Shown here in pieces: positions 41,901-50,391 of a DNA stretch of 64,000 bases. Each line of letters starts with the position of its first letter. The stretch's first letter is position 1. The stretch spans positions 696,501-760,500 of the forward strand of contig JADKJC010000002.1 in the NCBI GenBank assembly GCA_016722465.1, written 5' to 3'. The translations under genes were made by a program, and so were the position numbers. Under the pieces are notes generated by a model, which worked only from the letters and a program-made list of their open reading frames with translations, was not told where the DNA came from and searched no databases. The DNA comes from Chitinophagaceae bacterium. GTDB lineage: Bacteria; Bacteroidota; Bacteroidia; Chitinophagales; Chitinophagaceae.

Positions 41901-44645
41901 ATGAAGCAACGGCTATTCAATACCTTAAATATCAAAGCGTCAGAGTCAAACCAGGTTTTTGACCTGTTATCGGTTCAGTTTTTTATTGGCCTTACCAATG
42001 CCTTCCTGAACATTATTTCTTTTTCTCTTTTCATCTACAATTTCCCGATTACCAAGCTACCCGTTGTATATGTTACCATTGCAGTAGTACTAATGATCCT
42101 GAATTTTTTGTACGAAAAACTGGAGCACCGCCTGTCGCCCATCCAACTACTCAAAATCATCATTGGCATTGCCATCATCATCATTTTCAGTTTATGGATC
42201 GGCCTTTCCTGGGGCAATAAACATGACTTCATCTTTATACTGCTGGTAACCAATACCATCATTTACATGATAACGGGCTATGCCTTTTGGGGACTGGTTT
42301 CATTATTATTCAATGTAAGGGAGAGCAGGAGGGTGTTTTCTATTGTAGGATCTGGTGACATTCCGGCTAAATTTATTGGCTACCTTATTGCTCCTTTACT
42401 CATCCCGTTTATCGGGCTGGTCAACCTGCTCTGGCTGGCAATGTTTTCGTTGGTTACCAGCCTGGTGCTTTTCAACAAGGTGATACAAAAGAAAAGCTGG
42501 GAGGGCACCAGGAAAAAGATCAGTCACGAACACCAGCACCATACCCATGTACATCAAAAGCAAAACCTGGTAACTTTCTTTTTTGAAAACAAACTGATAT
42601 TTACTATTTCCCTGTTGTCCATACTCAGTTATAATGTTTTTGTACTGATCGACTACACCTTTGTTTCGCAGGTAAAACTTAAGTTTGAGAACATCTCTGA
42701 ACTTGCCATCTACATTGCTGTATTTTTTGCCGTAGGCAGGGCAATAGCGATCATATTTAAATTGATATTCACGAGCCGCATCATCGAAAAGCTGGGCATC
42801 ATCTACTGCCTGTTTATAACGCCGGTCGCCCTGTCATTATTCTGCATCCTGTTTTTTGTGTTTGAAGGGCATACCAATTACGATGTATTCATTTTTGGAA
42901 TGATGGCCTTGCTTACAGAAGTGCTCCGGTCTACTATGCAAGAGCCTGTATTTTTCATTTTGTTCCAGCCACTTAAAGAACAACTAAGGCTGAAAGGCCA
43001 CCTGATCGCTAAGGGCTATACGCTTCCCCCATCGCTGATTATTGTAGGTGTATCCCTATTCTTTTTCCTGCGGTGGGGCATTTCCCTTTCTATCATGTTT
43101 ACCATTAAGATCATCATTATTAATCTGATCATTTGGGCGGGGGTAATTTTCCTGATCCAAAAAGCGTATTTGAAAACATTACACAGCTCCATTAAGAAAG
43201 GGACATTCAACAGTGATGATAATTATGTGTACGATCAAAAAACGATCGATATTTTACTGCAAAAAGTAACTGCCGGTAAAAATGCAGAAGTGATTTATGC
43301 ACTCGACCTGTTAAAAAAAGCCGGCTATCCCGATCTGGCAAACTTACTGTACCAAAAAGCAGCCAGCGGTGATAAGGAAATAAAAAAGTATGCTTTGGAA
43401 CAACTGGAGACCAGCCCAAAGCCCAACCTGCAGGCGTTGAAGGCCCTGTTGGATAAAGAAACCGAACAGGAGATAAAACAAAAGATCGTTTCGATACTAT
43501 GCCATCATGATGCTGCCTACCTCGACTACGTTGCTGAAAATATTTCCAGCCTGGAGTATGACACCAGAAAAACGATCATTGTTAACTTATTAAACCAGCA
43601 GGAATTCCACCACCTGTTAAAAGCAGGTATAGAGATCAACAACCTTATTTATTCTTCCAACCCCGGTGAACGCCATCTCGCCATCAACATTATTACAGAA
43701 CTGAAGCATGTACAATTTACAAAAGACATCAGTTACCTCATCAATGATGAAGATACGATGGTAAAAAGAAGTGCTGTAATGGCTGCCTGTAAGCTAAAAG
43801 TGTCATCCTTGCTGCCCCAGATCCTCAACCTCTCAGATCATCCTGAAGACAAACACCTGGTGCTAAAAGCCCTTCAGCAATATGGTGATAAACTTTTTGA
43901 AGATATACAGCAACTGGATGATGATATCATTAATCACTACACTCCGGACTTTATTAAAATTGCGGCGAACATAAAAGGAGAACATAGTAAACAATTTTTA
44001 TTAACCTGCGTAGAAACACTGGGACAACAGACCAATAAAACCATCCATGCATTGTGGTCGCAGAATTATGAACCGCTTGAACCCGGAGGTACTGAAAAAC
44101 TCCATACCATCCTGCACAAGTACATGCAGAGCGGTGTTCACAAGATTTCTGATTACCACAATATTCCTGACTACAATACAGAAAAAGAGATTGTAAAAAA
44201 CTCACTGCTGAACGAAATTAAAACAGACCTGAATATTTCCCTTAAGATCTGTGCAATGCTGTTCAGGAAAAAACCAATTAACCGGATACTGGAATTGATT
44301 GACATTGAGCATCATCATAAAATATACAATGCCATTGAAATGATTGAGCTGGAGTTGCCAAAAAAAATATCAAAAGACCTGATTGTGTTATTTGACTTTA
44401 TACTTGACCCCAATGAAAAAAAATCACACCTGGAAAGTACCAGCATCAGTTCGCTCTTTTCAAAAGTGTACCTTAGCGATGGCTTTACTTATAATCCATG
44501 GACAAAATCAATTGTGATGTATTGTTCCTGGAAAAACAACAAAACAGAAGACCTGGAAATCGTTGCCCGGCAGCCTGAAAAATCCGGTCATATAATCATA
44601 GAAGAAACAAGGGATTTTGTACTTAGCACCACCTTAATAAATTAG
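41901..44645 (+). CDS. NTT-like (ATP/ADP-antiporter-related) MFS protein fused to HEAT repeats
   Basis: 914 residues. Residues ~20-445 hold about 12 membrane helices in an MFS/NTT-type arrangement; between TM6 and TM7 is a His-rich loop (residues 209-219, six His). Residues ~455-760 are helical repeats of HEAT type (A-L-D-L-L-K-K-A-G-Y-P-D-L-A-N-L-L, Y-A-L-E-Q-L, V-K-R-S-A-V-M-A-A-C-K-L). The C-terminal part is helical, unassigned. NTT domains fused to HEAT and cNMP domains are known in free-living bacteria, with unknown transport substrates. A cNMP-binding gene starts 3 bases after the stop, so the pair looks like a split version of that architecture. Confidence 0.75.
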   Translation: MKQRLFNTLNIKASESNQVFDLLSVQFFIGLTNAFLNIISFSLFIYNFPITKLPVVYVTIAVVLMILNFLYEKLEHRLSPIQLLKIIIGIAIIIIFSLWIGLSWGNKHDFIFILLVTNTIIYMITGYAFWGLVSLLFNVRESRRVFSIVGSGDIPAKFIGYLIAPLLIPFIGLVNLLWLAMFSLVTSLVLFNKVIQKKSWEGTRKKISHEHQHHTHVHQKQNLVTFFFENKLIFTISLLSILSYNVFVLIDYTFVSQVKLKFENISELAIYIAVFFAVGRAIAIIFKLIFTSRIIEKLGIIYCLFITPVALSLFCILFFVFEGHTNYDVFIFGMMALLTEVLRSTMQEPVFFILFQPLKEQLRLKGHLIAKGYTLPPSLIIVGVSLFFFLRWGISLSIMFTIKIIIINLIIWAGVIFLIQKAYLKTLHSSIKKGTFNSDDNYVYDQKTIDILLQKVTAGKNAEVIYALDLLKKAGYPDLANLLYQKAASGDKEIKKYALEQLETSPKPNLQALKALLDKETEQEIKQKIVSILCHHDAAYLDYVAENISSLEYDTRKTIIVNLLNQQEFHHLLKAGIEINNLIYSSNPGERHLAINIITELKHVQFTKDISYLINDEDTMVKRSAVMAACKLKVSSLLPQILNLSDHPEDKHLVLKALQQYGDKLFEDIQQLDDDIINHYTPDFIKIAANIKGEHSKQFLLTCVETLGQQTNKTIHALWSQNYEPLEPGGTEKLHTILHKYMQSGVHKISDYHNIPDYNTEKEIVKNSLLNEIKTDLNISLKICAMLFRKKPINRILELIDIEHHHKIYNAIEMIELELPKKISKDLIVLFDFILDPNEKKSHLESTSISSLFSKVYLSDGFTYNPWTKSIVMYCSWKNNKTEDLEIVARQPEKSGHIIIEETRDFVLSTTLIN

Positions 44646-44648
44646 TAT

Positions 44649-45092
44649 ATGCTGATCATTGAAAAAATTTTATTGCTTAAAAACTCCGATATTTTCAAAG
44701 TATGTAAAGAGGTTGACCTGATCGACATTGCATCTATCTGTACAGAAAATCATTTCAACAAAGGTGTGACAATTTTCAAGAAAGGCGACCCCGGGAATTG
44801 TATGTATTTTATTCACTCGGGAAAAGTATCCATTCATGAAAAAGAGCATGAACTGGCGGTGCTTTCGGAAAATGAGATATTTGGGGAACTGTCATTGCTT
44901 GATTCTGAACCACGGTCTGCAAGTGCCACCACACTCACAGACTGCATTTTATTAAAAATAGAACAGGAACTTTTTTATGATGTAATATCTACCAATTCAG
45001 ATATACTAAAAGGCATTATGAGAACCTTGTGCAAACGCCTTAGAGAACAGGACAGGATAACTATTGAAATGAAAAAGAATATCAGCAAGTAA
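44649..45092 (+). CDS. cyclic-nucleotide-binding domain protein
   Basis: 147 residues, a single cNMP-binding beta-barrel with short flanking helices and no HTH, enzyme or membrane domain. The phosphate-binding cassette F-G-E-L-S-L-L-D-S-E-P-R-S-A-S-A has the Glu and Arg that contact the ribose-phosphate, so it can probably bind cAMP or cGMP. Only 3 bases separate it from the transporter-HEAT gene, and it starts with ATG directly, so the two are almost certainly co-translated. Likely a soluble regulatory subunit of the transporter. Confidence 0.82.
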   Translation: MLIIEKILLLKNSDIFKVCKEVDLIDIASICTENHFNKGVTIFKKGDPGNCMYFIHSGKVSIHEKEHELAVLSENEIFGELSLLDSEPRSASATTLTDCILLKIEQELFYDVISTNSDILKGIMRTLCKRLREQDRITIEMKKNISK

Positions 45093-45096
45093 ATAC

Positions 45097-45669
45097 TCAG
45101 GTGAGCTTTAAATAATGCTGGCGTTTTACCGGCTCCCTTAACTGCCGGGAAGACTGTGTATGGTACTGGTGATTTTCCAGGAAATGTAACTGCATTTTTT
45201 TCCAGTGTTCATTGTCCGGAACAATTTTATAATAAATGAACTCTTTTCGTAAATTATCCCCGATCTCAAAAAAATCTTCCCTCCCAAGATAATCCAGGTC
45301 GGCATCGCAAAGTATCCGCTGCAGCAGTGTTTTAGGTTCCTGTGGTAATTTAGTAGCCATTATTAAGCCCTGTACCAGCGACTTTTCTTCGTCAGAAAAA
45401 GAAAGCCCGGCTGTTTTTTCAAGAAAAATCTCACATCCCTTTATTTCGTGATTGGCATAGGTTCTCAAAAAACCGGTATCATGAAAAAGTGCAGCCATTT
45501 TTAAAATAAGAATTTCCCCTTTATCCACCCCCTCTGCCCTGGCAATACGAATAGATTGCTTTATTACGTCCACGGTATGACCTTTGGAATGATAGGTAAG
45601 ATGAGAACTCAGACCATTCAAATCGGCAAGTACAATTTCCTTCAATACTTCAAAATCCCTTTCAATCAT
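45097..45669 (-). CDS. HD-domain phosphohydrolase
   Basis: 190 residues from ATG 45669 (an in-frame TTG two codons upstream is less likely). HD motifs in order: Y-H-S-K-G-H-T (first His), L-F-H-D-T-G-F (His-Asp), A-N-H-E-I-K-G-C (His), and L-C-D-A-D-L-D-Y (Asp). Metal-dependent phosphohydrolase, substrate unknown, cytoplasmic. It converges with the cNMP-binding gene (4-base gap). A role in cyclic-nucleotide turnover would fit, but that is only positional inference. Confidence 0.8.
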   Translation of the reverse strand: MIERDFEVLKEIVLADLNGLSSHLTYHSKGHTVDVIKQSIRIARAEGVDKGEILILKMAALFHDTGFLRTYANHEIKGCEIFLEKTAGLSFSDEEKSLVQGLIMATKLPQEPKTLLQRILCDADLDYLGREDFFEIGDNLRKEFIYYKIVPDNEHWKKMQLHFLENHQYHTQSSRQLREPVKRQHYLKLT

Positions 45670-45918
45670 TGGCAACTAAAGATATTTTAATACTAATGTA
45701 GAGATTAAATCCTACTTAATCAAGATTAACTAATATTATTATAAAAACTGCCGCAACAAAATAAGAAGTTTACTTACAAGCGTGCTGTTTACAATACCAG
45801 CCCTGATCAAGCTACTTTCCAATGATGAAAATATGGGTTAAAGGGTTGCAGCCAAAAGCAAAAAGCCGGCTTACTATATCTGTATGCTAACTCACGTTGC
45901 CTAATTATTCTAAACAGA

Positions 45919-46452
45919 TCAGGCCTGTTTCACCAATTGTATCTCGCCGTGTATCTTTACCTCATCACTAACCATTACACCACCTGCTTCCAGTGCAGCA
46001 TTCCAGTTAAGGCCAAAATCTTTACGGCTTAATTTTCCGTTAATGCAAAATCCGGCTTTGATATTATTCCATGGACCCATTACGATACTACCAAATTCAA
46101 CTGCCAGTTTTACCGGGTACAAAACACCATGCATCATGAGGTTGCCCGTCAGTTCAAAATTACCATCTCCTGCGTCTGCCGGTTTAGTAGCGGTAAAACT
46201 GATGGTTGGAAAAGCAGCCGCATCAAAAAAGTCAGCACATTTTAAATGCTGGTCTCTTTGCTCGTTATTGGTACTGATAGAATCTGTATCGGCAGTAAAT
46301 TCCACTTTAGCATTGCTGAAGTTATCAACGTCTGTTTCTGCGGTAGTATTAAAAGTTTTAAAATTATCTGAAACATTCGTGAACATCAGGTGTTTTACTT
46401 TAAATCCTATTTCTGAGTGCGCTGGGTCAAGTGCTCATGTTGTAGTAGCCAT
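45919..46452 (-). pseudogene. YceI family protein with in-frame TGA
   Basis: YceI proteins are lipocalin-like beta-barrels that bind isoprenoid-type ligands. From ATG 46452 the frame reads M-A-T-T-T, then TGA (46435-46437 complement), then A-L-D-P-A-H-S-E-I-G-F-K-V-K-H-L, the expected YceI start with W at the stop position (TGG to TGA). After the stop the frame stays open from the next ATG (46386) to 45919, with F-T-A-T-K-P, D-G-N-F-E-L-T-G-N-L and the final D-E-V-K-I. Either a real nonsense mutation, an internal restart giving a shortened barrel, or one base error. Confidence 0.8.
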
Positions 46453-46693
46453 GATTTCATTTTTTAATTTATTGGTGTTTTGATAAATTTGATAACACAA
46501 AGCTCCACCATCGGCATAACCAAAACATTTACCCAGGACAAGAAATGCATTAAATGGAAAATTAATAATGGATAATTGATAATGCCATAAAGTAAACCCA
46601 GCCAGATAATGTAGTTGGTTACTTAATTTTCACTGCACAGGAAAACCAGCACGTAGATAAATAAAAGTTCCTTTCAATTGAAAAAGTTATCCT

Positions 46694-47263
46694 TTACTTT
46701 TTCGACAGTTTTGCCCTCCCTTTACTTAAAAACTCAGGAGAAATACCCAGGTAAGAAGCGATGTAATGCTGCGGCACCCGTTGTGGAATTGTGGGATAGC
46801 GTTGTATAAAGTCGAGGTATTTTTCCTGTGCCGTTTGGAAATAGTATTGATCAGCCTGTTTTAAGTAGCCGCCAGCCTGCGTTGTACCATCAGGCGAAAC
46901 ACTCGTTCAAATTTGGGTATCTCTGCCAACAGCATTTCTTTGGTAACCGGGTTAAAACTCAGTAGTTCACAATCCTCCAGTGCTTCAATAAAAAGATTGG
47001 CAGGCTGCTGTTCATAAAAGCTGGCAATATCACCAATCCTCAATGGAAAACATCCGGGTCACTTCAAACCTATTTTCATCAATATAAAACGTCCGGGTAC
47101 AGCCCTTGTTGATGCAGGCTTCAAAATTGCAGATATCTCCTTCCTGCAACAGGTAAGTTTTCTTTGAAAATTGTTTTACCTGTAGCAACTCATCCAGCCT
47201 TGCCAGTTCCCTATCGGAAAAAACAGCTCTTTTTGAACCGTTGCGGTTTATGTTGTCAAACAT
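46694..47263 (-). pseudogene. Crp/Fnr-family regulator with two frame disruptions
   Basis: Three frames must be joined. The cNMP-like domain starts M-F-D-N-I-N-R-N (ATG 47263) and runs to F-S-I-E-D-W, where TGA stops it near 47029-47031. The sequence resumes one frame over with I-G-D-I-A-S-F-Y. It stops again after R-R-L-A-A-T (46861), and the C-terminal HTH continues in a third frame (L-K-Q-A-D-Q-Y-Y to K-L-S-K-K, stop 46694-46696). The first break fits loss of one copy of an 8-bp tandem repeat (W-W-I-G-D expected), the second one missing T. Probably once regulated the adjacent yceI. Confidence 0.8.
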
Positions 47264-47332
47264 GGATGTAAAATAAACAATGCTTTGCAAAAAAGACACA
47301 GGCAGATACTCCTGTTAATTTCATTTTTATTC

Positions 47333-47340
47333 TACTTTTG
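47333..47340 (+). promoter_or_regulatory. -7 element just before the moeB-like start
   Basis: TACTTTTG ends 6 bases before ATG 47347, which predicts an almost leaderless transcript. The in-frame TTG inside this box (47338) is therefore unlikely to be the start. Confidence 0.45.
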
Positions 47341-47346
47341 AAAAAG

Positions 47347-48411
47347 ATGGATGACAAAGCAGCATATTACAGCAGCCACAACAAACTTCCTTTTATCAAT
47401 AAAGATGGACAGGACAACCTGGAGCAAAGCAAAGTGCTGGTGATTGGATCCGGCGGACTGGGTTGCCCCTGCCTGTTAGCATTGGCAGGAGCAGGCATTG
47501 GATTAATTGGCATAGCAGATTTTGATACCGTTGCCATCTCAAACCTCCACCGCCAGCCATTGTATCATTATAATGATGCCGGTAAATTAAAAACAGGTGT
47601 AGCTGCAGAACGGCTACAGCAATACAATCCTTATATCAATATTCAAATCCATAACGTATGGGTTGATGAAAGTAACGTATTAAAACTTCTTTCTGAATAC
47701 GATGTGATAGCAGATTGCACCGATAATTTTTCAACAAGGTACCTCATCAATGATGCCTGCGTAAATTTAAACAAGCCATTGGTGTATGGCGCCATTCATC
47801 AGGGTGAAGGACATGTAACTGTTTTGAATTATAATAACTCCCCTACCCTTCGTTGTCTTTTCCCCAAAGATGAAAATGAAAGCATTGCCAGTTGTACCGA
47901 AACCGGTGCATACAATATCACCACCAGCATCATCGGGAACATGATGGCAAATGAAGTGATAAAAATATTGCTGCAGCATCCCAATGTAATGGCCGGAAAA
48001 CTATTCCAGCTCGATGTATTTACAGGCTCATCGGTGAGTATCCGTTATAATACTGATGAAACAAGCAGGGGAAAAAGCCTGGCAAGATTTGAAAAAGAAA
48101 ACAGATCATCAGAAATATCTCCGGCAGCATTAGCAGAAAAAATCAAACAAAAAAACATCATTCTTATTGACGTAAGAGAAACTGCAGAGCATACTGTTTA
48201 TAATATCGGCGGTAACAATATTCCCCTGTCAGTATTGCTGCAAATCAATAACCTTCCTTTTACTGCTGACGATGAGATCATTGTTTATTGCCAGAAAGGG
48301 AACAGAAGCATACAGGCAGTGGCTTACCTGAAAGCCAAAGGTTTTGAAAATGCAGTAAGCCTGTTGGGCGGCATTGACCTGTACTGTCAATTATCATCCA
48401 CTCATTTTTAA
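47347..48411 (+). CDS. moeB: MoeB/ThiF-type adenylyltransferase with rhodanese domain
   Basis: 354 residues from ATG 47347. E1-like domain at ~1-240: G-S-G-G-L-G (residues ~34-39, ATP), A-D-C-T-D-N, N-K-P-L-V-Y-G-A-I-H-Q. The usual CxxC zinc pairs are not obvious. A C-terminal rhodanese domain (~255-354) has catalytic Cys315 in V-Y-C-Q-K-G-N-R-S. It adenylates and sulfurates a MoaD- or ThiS-like carrier. The moaCB and moeA neighbours assign it to molybdenum cofactor synthesis. Head of the 47.3-51.6 kb Moco gene cluster. Confidence 0.85.
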   Translation: MDDKAAYYSSHNKLPFINKDGQDNLEQSKVLVIGSGGLGCPCLLALAGAGIGLIGIADFDTVAISNLHRQPLYHYNDAGKLKTGVAAERLQQYNPYINIQIHNVWVDESNVLKLLSEYDVIADCTDNFSTRYLINDACVNLNKPLVYGAIHQGEGHVTVLNYNNSPTLRCLFPKDENESIASCTETGAYNITTSIIGNMMANEVIKILLQHPNVMAGKLFQLDVFTGSSVSIRYNTDETSRGKSLARFEKENRSSEISPAALAEKIKQKNIILIDVRETAEHTVYNIGGNNIPLSVLLQINNLPFTADDEIIVYCQKGNRSIQAVAYLKAKGFENAVSLLGGIDLYCQLSSTHF

Positions 48412-48434
48412 TACACTACCCGTAACTTAGCTCC

Positions 48435-49253
48435 ATGTTACAGGTAAGCCAGTTATATATTTATCCCATCAAGTCTTTGGCAGGCATTGCAGTTTCGGCT
48501 GTAAATATCACCGACAGGGGCTTTGAATACGACAGGCGGTGGATGCTGGTGGATGCAAATAACCGCTTCTTATCGCAAAGGGAATTTGCTGTAATGGCAT
48601 TGCTACAGGTTCAAATAACAGTTGAAGGTTTGTCGGTATTTCACAAGCAAACACCTGACAACCCAATCATCATTCCGTTTGAACCTGCCACAGAAGAAAA
48701 AGGCATTGTGAAAATATGGGATGCCAGCTGTGAAGCAACATTTGTAAGCAGGGATGCGGATGAATGGTTTTCAAAAATATTGAACACGGTATGCAGGCTG
48801 GTGTATATGGATGAGGACTGTCATGTAAAGGTCGATGAAAGGTACAGCATCAAAAAAAGCCTAACCAGTTTCTCAGACGGTTACCCCATTTTAATGATCA
48901 GTGAAGCTTCCCTGGAAGACCTGAACAGTAAGGCAACAGAAGCAATACCCATGAACCGCTTTCGGCCCAATCTTGTCTTCAAAGGCTCCCTTGCTTTTGA
49001 AGAAGACAATATGAAGGAGTTCATAATAAATGGATTGACTTTTTATGGCGTAAAGCCCAGTTCAAGATGTGTGGTAACAACCATTGACCAGGCAACTGCC
49101 GAAAAAAGGAAAGAGCCATTGAAAACACTGGCCACTTACCGAAGCAAAAACAATAAGATTTATTTTGGAGAGAATATCATCGCTGCAGGCACTGGTAAAA
49201 TTCATGTTGGGGATCATATCAACATGGTGAGCACAAAACAAAGTTTATTTTAA
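48435..49253 (+). CDS. MOSC-domain protein (MOSC_N plus MOSC)
   Basis: 272 residues. MOSC_N beta-barrel at ~1-120 (I-Y-P-I-K-S-L-A-G-I near the start, D-R-R-W-M-L-V-D), MOSC at ~125-270 with the conserved Cys in S-S-R-C-V-V-T-T-I-D and N-R-F-R-P-N-L-V. Such proteins bind or sulfurate the molybdenum cofactor (mARC and Moco-sulfurase C-terminal family). It sits between moeB and moaCB genes, on the same strand and with short gaps, which fits a Moco-handling role. Confidence 0.82.
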   Translation: MLQVSQLYIYPIKSLAGIAVSAVNITDRGFEYDRRWMLVDANNRFLSQREFAVMALLQVQITVEGLSVFHKQTPDNPIIIPFEPATEEKGIVKIWDASCEATFVSRDADEWFSKILNTVCRLVYMDEDCHVKVDERYSIKKSLTSFSDGYPILMISEASLEDLNSKATEAIPMNRFRPNLVFKGSLAFEEDNMKEFIINGLTFYGVKPSSRCVVTTIDQATAEKRKEPLKTLATYRSKNNKIYFGENIIAAGTGKIHVGDHINMVSTKQSLF

Positions 49254-49266
49254 TTGATTGAGTTGC

Positions 49267-49284
49267 CCGGGCCTTATGGCCCGG
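49267..49284. repeat. GC-rich hairpin ahead of moaCB
   Basis: CCGGGCC (49267-49273) pairs with GGCCCGG (49278-49284) around TTAT, with weaker pairing of the flanking GTTG/CAAC. No T-run. Could regulate transcription or translation between the MOSC and moaCB genes. Confidence 0.45.
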
Positions 49285-49305
49285 TCAACTATAAATACAA
49301 ACCGA

Positions 49306-50256
49306 ATGAGAGACATCACACATAAACAAATCACACTACGCACCGCAAAAGCCATGGGCATTTTATTTTGCTCCCCTTCCACCATCGAACTCATCAAAAA
49401 CAACCAATTACCAAAAGGAAATTTATTTGATGTGGCAAGAGCAGCAGGATTTGCAGGCGCCAAAAGCACTCCGCAATTATTGCCCCATTGCCATCCTGTA
49501 AGCATTGATGGCATGGACATTCAATTTGATTTTTTAGACAATCATAAACATACAGCCCATTTTGATGCAGCAGTGCTTCAAAGAACAGGAATTGTAATTA
49601 CAGGTGAAGCAAAATCCATTGGACGTACCGGGATTGAAATGGAAATGCTGACAGCAGTGTCTGTTGCAGCATTGGAAATTTATGATATGCTGAAGCCGGT
49701 GGATAAACTGCTGGAGATCGGCTGTATTAAATTATTGGAAAAGAAAGGTGGCAAAAGCGACCGTGACAGGTTTATCACCGGCAATCCCAGCTGTGCCATC
49801 CTGGTATGCTCCGACAGTTGTGTGACCGGAGAAAGAGAGGACAAGAGCGGCAAACAAATCAATGCCATGCTGGAACAGCTTCGGGTAACGGTGAAGCATT
49901 ATAACATTGTAGATGATAACAAAGAAAGTATTCAGCAACAGGTAATGCAATGGGTAAACGAAGATGTTCAATTCATTTTCATAACGGGTGGTACAGGACT
50001 GGGGCCAAGGGATGTAACAACAGAAGCCATTACCGCAATCATAGAAAGGAAAGTGCCGGGTATTGAAGAAGCAATAAGAAGCTATGGCCAGATGCGTACA
50101 CCGCTGGCGATGCTGAGCCGTTCGGTAGCGGGTACCATTGGCAACAGTGTGGTGGTCGCTTTGCCCGGAAGTACTGCTGGTGTAAGAGAAAGTTTGGAAG
50201 CTATTTTACCAGCTGTATTTCATGCAGCGAACATGATTAAAGGAGAAGGACATTGA
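49306..50256 (+). CDS. moaCB: bifunctional MoaC-MoaB molybdenum cofactor protein
   Basis: 316 residues from ATG 49306. Residues ~1-150 are MoaC (cyclic pyranopterin monophosphate synthase): D-V-A-R-A-A-G-F-A-G-A-K, L-L-P-H-C-H-P, and E-M-E-M-L-T-A-V-S-V-A-A-L-E-I-Y-D-M with the following K-P-V-D-K. Residues ~158-316 are MoaB/MogA-like (molybdopterin adenylylation): S-D-S-C-V-T-G-E-R-E-D-K-S-G, T-G-G-T-G-L-G-P-R-D-V-T-T-E and A-L-P-G-S-T-A-G-V. A fusion seen elsewhere in Bacteroidota. Stop codon TGA. Confidence 0.9.
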   Translation: MRDITHKQITLRTAKAMGILFCSPSTIELIKNNQLPKGNLFDVARAAGFAGAKSTPQLLPHCHPVSIDGMDIQFDFLDNHKHTAHFDAAVLQRTGIVITGEAKSIGRTGIEMEMLTAVSVAALEIYDMLKPVDKLLEIGCIKLLEKKGGKSDRDRFITGNPSCAILVCSDSCVTGEREDKSGKQINAMLEQLRVTVKHYNIVDDNKESIQQQVMQWVNEDVQFIFITGGTGLGPRDVTTEAITAIIERKVPGIEEAIRSYGQMRTPLAMLSRSVAGTIGNSVVVALPGSTAGVRESLEAILPAVFHAANMIKGEGH

Positions 50257-50265
50257 TGTGGAGGA

Positions 50266-50328
50266 TTGAACACAGATGAAACGGATTGAGCAGATAAGGA
50301 CTGGTTTTGTATCCGTTTTCAATCAGTC
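50266..50328. repeat. degenerate AAACGGATT-type inverted repeat
   Basis: AAACGGAT (50279-50286) pairs with ATCCGTTT (50311-50318), with further imperfect pairing on both sides (ACACAGATG..., ...CAATCAGTC). It resembles a decayed copy of a dispersed intergenic repeat, between moaCB and moeA. Confidence 0.45.
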
Positions 50329-50391
50329 AAATCAGCATTACCTGCGTTTCTATCCTTCGCTATAATAAACCTGGCAAATAATTAATAACAA

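Noticed and set aside
46435..46437. TGA read as Trp (alternative genetic code)
   Set aside because: TGA serves as an ordinary stop elsewhere here, for example at 25139-25141 and 50254-50256, and other Trp codons are TGG. A single nonsense change or error is simpler.
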